The notes beneath the pieces were generated by a model. That model worked only from the letters and a program-made list of their open reading frames with translations, was not told the origin of the DNA and did no database searches. The position numbers were made by a program, and so were the translations under genes. 11,793 nt of DNA from JBGPIT01 sp041485125 (GTDB lineage Bacteria > Desulfobacterota > Binatia > UTPRO1), in assembly GCA_041485125.1 (NCBI GenBank), contig JBGPIT010000129.1, positions 1-11,793 of the forward strand, read 5' to 3'. Shown here piece after piece: positions 6,439 to 11,793 of this stretch. The number at the start of each line of letters is the position of its first letter. Position 1 is the stretch's first letter.

Positions 6439-7472
6439 GAGACGACTCCCGGTGCCGCGCCGCGATCCGCCGCCGCGAGCGCGCGCTCGTGCGCCCGACG
6501 CTCGAGCCGCACGAACGCGATCGCGTGCAGCAGCGGCCAGAGGCCGAGCGGCACGATGAACCACGGCGCCGAGACCGGCTCGGTGCGGAGAGGGTACGTG
6601 ACCAGCACCGCGATCGTGGTCGCGCCCGATCCGACGATCGCGCCGAGCGCGAGCAGCACCTGCGGCCGGAAGCGTTGCCCGCTGACGAGCGCGCTCACGA
6701 GCGATCCGGCGTAGAGGAGGATCGCGTTCGCGAGGGCGCAATACACGATGTAGAGGAGCGGCAGGAACACCGAGGGATCCTCGCGATGGCTGACCAACAC
6801 GGCGCCGAGGAGCGCGAACACGACGTAGAGCGCGGCGATGATGCGCCGCCCCCAGCGCGCCGGATGCCAGAGGAACGCGGCGGCGAGATGCAGGACGGCG
6901 GGCGGCATCACGGCGAGCGCTAGGAAGAAGAGCCAGGTGAAGCGATACGGTCCGTACTCGTCGGGGCCGGTGATGAGCACCAGCGCGAGCGACAAGCACA
7001 TCGCGAAGAGCGCCCGCACCGCGGCGAGATCGGGCCGGAGCGCGGCGGCCGCCGCGGCCACCGCGATGGTCCACGCGCCCGCCGCCAGCATCGGCGCGAA
7101 GACCTCCGCGAAGTCCGCCGAAGTGAACTCGCGCACCGGAATCGCGACCCGAAACACCTCCGTTCCGCGCCGCAGCGTGTACGTGACCGCGCCGCCGATT
7201 CCGGTTGCCGCCGCGGTCGCTTGGATCGACGACGCCGACGCGATCGTGGTGCCGTTCACGGCGGTGACCTGCGCCCACTCGAGCGGCCGCGACGAGGGGA
7301 CACGCCAGGCGGCGCGGCCGATCGAGAAGACGATCCGGCTGTCGCTGAAGAGGAATCCGGGAAACGGCCGTCCGATCCACGCCGTTGCGTCCCGGATGCA
7401 TACGGCGAGCACGACGAGCGTGGGGAGCAGCGCCGCGACGAGCCACCACGGAGGAGCTCGTCTGACCTTCAC
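6435..7472 (-). CDS. Membrane sensor-like protein: TM, PDZ-like domain, seven further helices
   Basis: With GTG 7472 as start the product is 345 residues. One helix (about 9-27) is followed by roughly 95 residues outside the membrane. These contain a PDZ-like stretch (about 62-114) with VTAVNGTTI, a helix SIQATAAA, and VTYTLRRGTEVFRVAIPV. Seven hydrophobic segments follow, at about 124-144, 153-169, 177-201, 209-227, 235-262, 270-293 and 302-322, and then a short charged cytoplasmic tail. This order (TM, PDZ, multi-helix membrane block) is what I associate with the input halves of some large sensor kinases and phosphatases. Here it stands alone and ends with a 4-base overlap on the HAMP kinase gene. 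It probably senses envelope or peptide signals and acts with that kinase; this is inference. The start is uncertain: GTG 7496 adds eight residues, and neither has a clear Shine-Dalgarno site. The frame upstream runs antisense through lnt and is not coding. Confidence 0.8.
   Translation of the reverse strand: MKVRRAPPWWLVAALLPTLVVLAVCIRDATAWIGRPFPGFLFSDSRIVFSIGRAAWRVPSSRPLEWAQVTAVNGTTIASASSIQATAAATGIGGAVTYTLRRGTEVFRVAIPVREFTSADFAEVFAPMLAAGAWTIAVAAAAAALRPDLAAVRALFAMCLSLALVLITGPDEYGPYRFTWLFFLALAVMPPAVLHLAAAFLWHPARWGRRIIAALYVVFALLGAVLVSHREDPSVFLPLLYIVYCALANAILLYAGSLVSALVSGQRFRPQVLLALGAIVGSGATTIAVLVTYPLRTEPVSAPWFIVPLGLWPLLHAIAFVRLERRAHERALAAADRGAAPGVVS
6446..6450 (-). promoter_or_regulatory. Shine-Dalgarno site that fixes the GTG start of the HAMP kinase
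   Basis: GGGAG (minus strand) stands seven bases before GTG 6438. Together with the GTGA stop/start overlap it makes this GTG the best start for the kinase, since no ATG precedes the first membrane helix. Confidence 0.6.
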
Positions 7473-7499
7473 GACGTCGTCGTGCGGCGGGCTCACCGG

Positions 7500-9014
7500 A
7501 TGAACGGCGTCGGGGCGGCGCTCGCGAGCGGCATGCTGGCGGGCGGCCTTCATGCGCTCGCGCTGCGGCCGGGATGGAGTCTCGTCGCGTGGATCGCGCT
7601 CGTGCCGTTGCTCCGGTTCGCGGCGCGCGGCTCGGCGCACGGCGTGCTCACCGCCGCGCTCGCATACCCCCTGACGCTCTTGGCGCTCGACGTCGCGCCG
7701 TGGCTCGCGCCGACTCTCGCGCGGTACTTCGCGCTGACGCCGGCAGGCGCCTGGATGCTCGCCGCGTCGACGGTGACGCTCACCGCGCTCGTGTATGGCA
7801 TGTTGCTCGGCGGCGCGCTCTTGCTCCGTCGCCGGGTGGCCGGCCGGCTCGGCGTCGTTTGGTGCGCGGCGACGTGGGCGGTGTGGGAGCCGCTCAGGAC
7901 CGCGATCCTCCCGCCCTTCTTTCCACTCTCGGTGCTTGCGACCTCGCAAGTCGACTCGCCGCTGCTCCAGCTCGCCGGCGTGACGGGCATCGCCGGTGTC
8001 ACGTTCGTCGTCGTCATGGTGAACGCCGCGTTCGCGGAGCCGTGGTCGGCACCGCGCGGGTCGCGAGGTCGACGGCTCGCCGCGGCCGCCGCCGCCGGCA
8101 CGGTCGCCATCGGCGCGGCAACGTGGGGTGCCGCGCGGATCACGGACGCGCCGGTCGGATCAGAGCACCCGGCGCGTGTCCTGCTCGTCGACGGCGCCGC
8201 GGCGAACGCGGCCGAGAGCACGCTCGACCGATACATCGCGGCGACCATCGCGCAGCGAGACGTGCGGCCCGCGCTCGTGGTCTGGCCGGAGTCGACGCTC
8301 TCGAGCGATTTCGCGAGCGACGGCCGCGCGTGGGCTCGTCTGAGCGCGTTCGTCGACGAGCTCGGCGTCGCGCTGATGACGGGCGGCGTCGGCAGTGCCG
8401 TCGACACCGGGGGGCGCGTCGAACGCTTCAACTCGGTGCACTTCGTTCGACCGCGCCATGGCATGCTGAGCTACCACAAGCGGCTGCTCGTGCCGTTCGC
8501 CGAGTCGTGGCCGGCGATGCTCGGCGCTCCGCCGCCGGCGATCGAGCCGGTCGACGCGGGCGGTGAGCTCGCCGTGTTCGGCGACGGCGGGTTCCGCGTC
8601 GCCCCGCTCATCTGTTTCGAGATCACCAGCGCGCCGAGCGTCCGCGAGCTCGCGCGGCGCGGCGCGCAGGCGATCGTCAACGTCAACAACGACGTCTGGT
8701 TCGCCGGGTGGACCGCGCCGCAACAGGTTTGGGCGCGCGTGCGCGCGGTCGAGTCGGGGCTGCCGGTGGTGCGTGCAACCAACGGCGGGACCAGCGCCGT
8801 CATCGATCCGTTCGGCCGGCTACTCGCGGCGGTCCACGCCGACGGCGCTCCGGTGGTATTGGCGAGCGAGATCCCGGTGCCGGTCGACACGCTCTACGTC
8901 AGAACGGGCGAGTGGCTCGTGCCGGCCTGCGCGCTCGTCGTGCTCGGCGGGGTGGTGCCGTGGCGGCGCTCGGTCACGGGACGACGCATGGGTTCTCGGC
9001 GCTGTCTTCCGTGA
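7500..9014 (+). CDS. lnt: Apolipoprotein N-acyltransferase
   Basis: The 504-residue product is close to the family's usual length of about 510. It transfers an acyl chain from a phospholipid to the N-terminal cysteine of lipoproteins in the inner membrane, the last step of lipoprotein maturation. The N-terminal half (to about residue 210) holds several hydrophobic helices, including ARYFALTPAGAWML and the PPFFPLSVLATSQ block typical of Lnt. The second half is a nitrilase-like domain with the expected catalytic triad: Glu264 (VWPEST), Lys327 (SYHKRLLVPF) and Cys372 (LICFEI). NVNNDVWF (394-401) and RATNGGTSAV (425-434) are also typical. A final helix lies at about 472-486. ATG 7500 is chosen because the hydrophobic N-terminus begins there; the frame upstream is antisense to the sensor gene. 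Its start is 27 bases from that of the divergent sensor gene, and its 3' end overlaps the next gene by 41 bases. Confidence 0.93.
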   Translation: MNGVGAALASGMLAGGLHALALRPGWSLVAWIALVPLLRFAARGSAHGVLTAALAYPLTLLALDVAPWLAPTLARYFALTPAGAWMLAASTVTLTALVYGMLLGGALLLRRRVAGRLGVVWCAATWAVWEPLRTAILPPFFPLSVLATSQVDSPLLQLAGVTGIAGVTFVVVMVNAAFAEPWSAPRGSRGRRLAAAAAAGTVAIGAATWGAARITDAPVGSEHPARVLLVDGAAANAAESTLDRYIAATIAQRDVRPALVVWPESTLSSDFASDGRAWARLSAFVDELGVALMTGGVGSAVDTGGRVERFNSVHFVRPRHGMLSYHKRLLVPFAESWPAMLGAPPPAIEPVDAGGELAVFGDGGFRVAPLICFEITSAPSVRELARRGAQAIVNVNNDVWFAGWTAPQQVWARVRAVESGLPVVRATNGGTSAVIDPFGRLLAAVHADGAPVVLASEIPVPVDTLYVRTGEWLVPACALVVLGGVVPWRRSVTGRRMGSRRCLP

Positions 9015-9975
9015 TCCGGGAGAGCACGGCGGCGGCATCCGGGTCCGCCGAGATGTTGCGGAACTTGAGCGGGATCGGCGAGCCGTCGCTCGGCAGCTTC
9101 GAGTGGGCGCGGCTCGCCCCTTCCTTGAGCGGGATCATCATCACGAGCTCGAGCGTGTCGTTCAGACCGCACACGGTGAATGCGCCGCGCCTGATCTGGG
9201 TCACGTCGAGCAACGTGCGTAGCTTCGTGCCGTAGAGGTTCACGCCGAAGACGTCGAAGTCGCCGAGGAAGAGCTTCGTTTTCTTCAGTTTGACGAACGA
9301 GGCGTGCGGCACCAGCTGATCGTCGCCGCCCTTCAATCCGAAATCGGCGGCGAACCCCACGATCGGCGTCATCTCGGCGGGGCACGAGGGCATCGGCATG
9401 CCCGATCCGAAGCCTCCGAAGTTGAAGGGAACCCAGAGATTCTCGTTGAAGTCCACGGCGCCGAACGCCTCCACCTCGCCGTTCTGCTCCGACAGCGCGC
9501 GCAGGTCGTTCATCGGCGGCAGGATGACCGGCCACTTCGTGCCCTTGACGAAGAGCTCCTCGCCGCGGTGCACCGTGATGATCGCGGGCCCGACGACGAG
9601 CCGGCCGAGCGTCGGTCGTGTGTCGGGCGCCGGGAACCGCAGCGTCGATGCGCTCACCGCCGTGACCGTAAACGGCGGCAGCGGGATCGGCGGGCCGTTC
9701 AACGGACGGAACGTGATCTGGACGGTGTTGCCGTCAGGCGTGGTCGAGAATCCGCCGTGGTACGGAACGCCCTTCTTCTCCTTCAGGCGCAGGACGATGT
9801 CGTGCCCGACGTGCTCGAACAATGACGGCGTATAGGCCGGACCCCCGGCTTTGATCAGCTTCTCGCGTATCGGCGGACAACCGGTCGCCCATTTCGCCGC
9901 CCACGCGGGCGGAGCGGCCACGACGGCCGAGACGAACCAGATCAGCGCAACGGCACGGTGACGGCACGACGCCAT
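8974..9975 (-). CDS. Secreted protein of unknown function (333 aa)
   Basis: ATG 9975 has an ideal AAGGAGG eight bases upstream. A signal peptide is clear: a basic start (CRHR), a hydrophobic core (about 8-20) and an Ala-X-Ala site at AWA (24-26). The mature protein of about 307 residues is rich in beta-type strands and Gly/Pro turns (PPIPLPPFTVTAV, LVVGPAIITV). It has four visible cysteines after the signal peptide (CPP near 33, SCPAE, FTVCGL and NPCVVP at the C-terminus), which could form two disulfides. There is no lipobox at the cleavage site. I recognise no catalytic motif or family; a periplasmic or exported structural or binding protein is a guess. It stands alone on this strand, and its last 41 bases overlap lnt tail to tail. 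Confidence 0.85.
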   Translation of the reverse strand: MASCRHRAVALIWFVSAVVAAPPAWAAKWATGCPPIREKLIKAGGPAYTPSLFEHVGHDIVLRLKEKKGVPYHGGFSTTPDGNTVQITFRPLNGPPIPLPPFTVTAVSASTLRFPAPDTRPTLGRLVVGPAIITVHRGEELFVKGTKWPVILPPMNDLRALSEQNGEVEAFGAVDFNENLWVPFNFGGFGSGMPMPSCPAEMTPIVGFAADFGLKGGDDQLVPHASFVKLKKTKLFLGDFDVFGVNLYGTKLRTLLDVTQIRRGAFTVCGLNDTLELVMMIPLKEGASRAHSKLPSDGSPIPLKFRNISADPDAAAVLSRITEDSAENPCVVP

Positions 9976-9983
9976 GATCGCGT

Positions 9984-9990
9984 CCTCCTT
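9984..9990 (-). promoter_or_regulatory. Strong Shine-Dalgarno site of the 333-aa secreted protein
   Basis: AAGGAGG (minus strand) is eight bases before ATG 9975. It is the closest match to the anti-SD sequence in the window and suggests the protein is well expressed. A small GCAA-A-TTGC palindrome (9992-10000) abuts it. Confidence 0.8.
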
Positions 9991-10111
9991 CGCAAATTGC
10001 AGCGCGATGGGTCAAGGCTTTTCGCGCGCCAAGCAGCAATCGCCGCGCCATCGGTCGGAGCGCCGTCTGCGCGGCTCCAACGCTCGCCGCCGTGCAGCGC
10101 CGGCATTCCGG

Positions 10112-10149
10112 TGGTCGACACCGACCAGGCTGGTGGAAGCGGGCCACCA
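10112..10149. repeat. Two adjacent small inverted repeats in the gap after the M15 peptidase gene
   Basis: TGGTCG/CGACCA (10112-10117 and 10122-10127, 4-base loop) and TGGTGG/CCACCA (10131-10136 and 10144-10149, 7-base loop) stand side by side. They are about 60-95 bases downstream of the peptidase stop, in a 230-base gap that shows no coding sequence. Neither is followed by a T-run on either strand. They may mark a transcript end or be chance structures in GC-rich DNA. Confidence 0.35.
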
Positions 10150-10205
10150 ATGCCCGACGGTTGCGACGGTCCGTCCTGCCGCCGTGCGTGCCCTCGGGGC
10201 GATCG

Positions 10206-10985
10206 CTATGGGGTGAGCGGCGGACGCTCGTCCATCGGCGGCGGTGCAGCCGGCGTGCCGGACCATCGCCGGATCGCGGTGGCGAGGTTGTCGGCCCAGC
10301 TCTCGTCTCCGCCCGCGGGGTACACGCCGCGGTGGAGATCGTCGAGATCGACCGCCAGCTCGAGGTGCGGCAACTCGAAGTCGAGCGCGCGCAGCCCTTC
10401 CGCCGTGCCGATCTCGTGCATCCGCCGCCACATCGCGCCGCGCTCGCCTGTCGTGTCCCACGTCCAGGTCGGGTCGAACAGGACGAAATCCGCCGCGAGC
10501 CCGTACTGGTGAAACGATTGCCATGCACGCGCTTTCGTCACGATGCTGCCGGAATCTTCGCGGCCCTGCCGGTAGAGATGCGCCTGCCGCTCAGGATGGC
10601 GGAACGCCTCGAAGATTCGGAACGGAATCCCGTCGGCTTGCAGTCGGCTGATGACGTTGTCGGCGCGACGCCGGAATTCCGGGTGCAGCAGCGCGGTGTT
10701 GCGGCTCTTGGCGTCGACGTCGATCGCGGACGTGGTCGTGGGCGAGACCGGCGGGCTGGCGCCGGCGCTTGGCGCAGTGCCGGGATCGACCGCGTCGAGG
10801 AAGCTCGCCTTCACGTAGCCTTGGCGGCCGCTCGCCGTGACGCGCAGCCATCCATTGGCGTCGGGCGCCGCGTCGACGCCGATCGCGAGAGCGCCGCGCG
10901 GCAGCGACGCGAGCACTGCCGCCCCGAGATCGGGGGCGCTGCGCAGGTTCAGAGACGTGGCCCGTACCCGAAACGCTTGGCTCAT
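10206..10985 (-). CDS. SH3b-domain M15-family peptidoglycan peptidase (VanY/endolysin-like)
   Basis: This is a 259-residue protein. Residues 1-66 form a bacterial SH3 domain (RVRATSLNLRSAPD near the start, NGWLRVTASGRQGYV at 44-58), which usually binds cell-wall material. A Pro/Ser/Thr linker (about 67-90) leads to an M15 peptidase domain of the D-Ala-D-Ala carboxypeptidase / L-Ala-D-Glu endopeptidase type. This has LHPEFRRR (100-107), FEAFRHPERQAHLYRQGR (125-142), the zinc ligands His159 and Asp166 in SFHQYGLAADFV, and the third ligand His207 in ELPHLEL, preceded by a likely catalytic Asp202 or Glu204. No signal peptide or membrane helix is visible, so it must leave the cytosol by another route, as phage lysins do, or act after lysis. 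Its ATG is three bases after the stop of the membrane protein gene, with GGAGGG seven bases upstream. Confidence 0.9.
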   Translation of the reverse strand: MSQAFRVRATSLNLRSAPDLGAAVLASLPRGALAIGVDAAPDANGWLRVTASGRQGYVKASFLDAVDPGTAPSAGASPPVSPTTTSAIDVDAKSRNTALLHPEFRRRADNVISRLQADGIPFRIFEAFRHPERQAHLYRQGREDSGSIVTKARAWQSFHQYGLAADFVLFDPTWTWDTTGERGAMWRRMHEIGTAEGLRALDFELPHLELAVDLDDLHRGVYPAGGDESWADNLATAIRRWSGTPAAPPPMDERPPLTP

Positions 10986-10988
10986 CGT

Positions 10989-11793
10989 TCAGCCCTCCGC
11001 CGTCGCGTCTTGCAGTGCTTTCAACACGTCGCTGACCGCCGCCGCGAGCGTCTCCAGGCGCTTCAACTCGGTCCGCGCCTCGTTCAATGCCGTTGCCGCT
11101 TTCTGCTGCTCCGCCGCTGACGCCGCCGCGTCTTTGGCGGCGCCGGCCGCGTCGATCGCCGCGCGCACGGCCTGCAACTTCTGCTCGACCGTCTGTTGCC
11201 CCGCCTTCAAGTCGGCGATGCGTTTGTCGGCCTCGGCGAGCAGCGGCGTGGCCTTCGCCTTTTGCTCGTCGGTCAGCGTCTTCGCGCGTATCTCGGCGAT
11301 CAGCGCCAGCGTCGGCTCGGCTTTGGTCGCGAGCGCCTCGAGCTCCCGTCGCGCCACCTCGACGTCGGCGAGCACGTTCACGCCCGCCCCCGGCGCCGCC
11401 GCGGCCGTTGCCGCGGCCGCGGTTTCACTCGCGGAGCGGCTGCCGAAATAGAAGCCGACGACGGTGGTGAGCAGGGTCGAGATCATGGTCATCAGCTGCT
11501 TCGCGAGATCGTTCGCGGCCGCGGGATCGGTACGGCGGTACAGGCGGAGCTCGACGACGTCGGGAGCCGGAGAGACGGCTGGCCGCGGCTGCGGGATCGC
11601 GATGATCCCCATCCGTTCGTATTTCGCGATGGCGGCGGCGGTGCCGTCGTCGTTCGCTGGCGCGGTCGTCGTTTCGATCTCCTTGCCGACCGACGACGCC
11701 TCGTTCAGGCGATTCAGCTCGCCGATGCCGAACACGACGAAGACCACCAGCAACCCGACCGCGAGCAGCGCGCGTATCGTTCCCGGCGGCAAC
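10989..11793 (-). CDS. Two-helix, coiled-coil membrane protein (5' end at or beyond the window edge)
   Basis: At least 267 residues are visible. The first codon in the window is TTG, which might be the start, but the gene more likely begins outside. TM1 follows at once (GTIRALLAVGLLVVFVVFG, about 4-22). A 75-residue hydrophilic section with a Pro-rich patch (about 68-78) comes next, then a second helix (about 97-117) ending in VVGFYFGSRSAS. The remaining 145 residues are Ala-, Glu-, Lys- and Gln-rich (for example RRELEALATKAEP, KRIADLKAGQQT) and should form a long coiled coil. By the helix pattern, both termini would lie on the same side, probably the cytoplasm. I do not know an assigned function for this arrangement. 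It is immediately followed by the M15 peptidase gene and may help place, release or control that enzyme; this is inference. Confidence 0.75.
   Translation of the reverse strand, partial: LPPGTIRALLAVGLLVVFVVFGIGELNRLNEASSVGKEIETTTAPANDDGTAAAIAKYERMGIIAIPQPRPAVSPAPDVVELRLYRRTDPAAANDLAKQLMTMISTLLTTVVGFYFGSRSASETAAAATAAAAPGAGVNVLADVEVARRELEALATKAEPTLALIAEIRAKTLTDEQKAKATPLLAEADKRIADLKAGQQTVEQKLQAVRAAIDAAGAAKDAAASAAEQQKAATALNEARTELKRLETLAAAVSDVLKALQDATAEG
10993..10998 (-). promoter_or_regulatory. Shine-Dalgarno site of the M15 peptidase
   Basis: GGAGGG (minus strand) lies seven bases before ATG 10985, inside the last codons of the upstream membrane protein gene. This indicates coupled expression of the two genes. 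Confidence 0.7.

Noticed and set aside
5215..6714. A 499-codon open frame on the plus strand opposite the HAMP kinase
   Set aside because: It is antisense to a complete kinase, has charged low-complexity composition and carries no recognisable domain.
7497..7949. Upstream extension of the PDZ-7TM gene to 7949
   Set aside because: The extra residues are nearly all Arg, Glu, Pro and His and run antisense through the N-terminal helices of lnt. The GTG starts near 7472-7496 place the first membrane helix at the N-terminus.
10010..10015. TTGACC (minus strand) as a -35 box for the 333-aa secreted protein
   Set aside because: At 16-18 bases downstream there is no -10-like hexamer; the position falls on the ribosome site instead.
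1..11793. tRNA, rRNA, CRISPR array, insertion sequence or integrase
   Set aside because: No cloverleaf-like segment, regularly spaced direct repeats, terminal inverted repeats with a transposase, or integrase motifs were seen. The base composition stays even across the window.

Overview
The window is high-GC, gene-dense bacterial chromosome. It carries eleven protein genes on both strands, with no gene-free stretch longer than about 230 bases. A complete apolipoprotein N-acyltransferase gene points to a Gram-negative, diderm envelope. The sigma-54 activator, the PDZ plus seven-helix sensor protein, the GTG starts and the strong GC bias at third codon positions recall soil or sediment Deltaproteobacteria-like lineages (Desulfobacterota, Binatota, Myxococcota). 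This placement is inference only. I see no tRNA, rRNA, CRISPR array, transposase or integrase.

Left part (1-3166). The window opens inside a PAP2-type lipid phosphatase/transferase gene (+). A small secreted protein of unknown function follows (+), ending convergently with a MOSC-domain protein (-). After a 228-bp divergent gap comes a cytosolic histidine kinase with an N-terminal MEDS (DcmR-type) sensory domain (+). A near-perfect hairpin sits between the promoter region and the start codon of this kinase gene.

Middle (3204-7472, minus strand). Four genes form a compact operon. In transcription order they are a membrane protein with a PDZ-like domain and seven further helices, a HAMP histidine kinase of the NtrB/ZraS type, a sigma-54-dependent NtrC-type response regulator, and a DUF1415 protein. 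The first three overlap by 4 and 16 bases and the last gap is 11 bases. The most economical reading is a signalling unit with a split-off envelope sensor passing its signal to kinase, regulator and a sigma-54 promoter. The regulator carries GAFTDA in place of GAFTGA.

Right part (7500-11793). Apolipoprotein N-acyltransferase (+) starts almost back to back with the sensor operon. It ends overlapping, tail to tail, a 333-residue secreted protein of unknown function (-). Next, after about 230 bp with two small hairpins, is a two-gene unit (-): an SH3b plus M15 peptidase without a signal peptide, and an upstream two-helix, Ala-rich coiled-coil membrane protein that runs off the window. The pair resembles a cell-wall-hydrolase/membrane-partner cassette and is, with the PDZ-7TM/kinase/regulator operon, the part most likely to hold undescribed biology.
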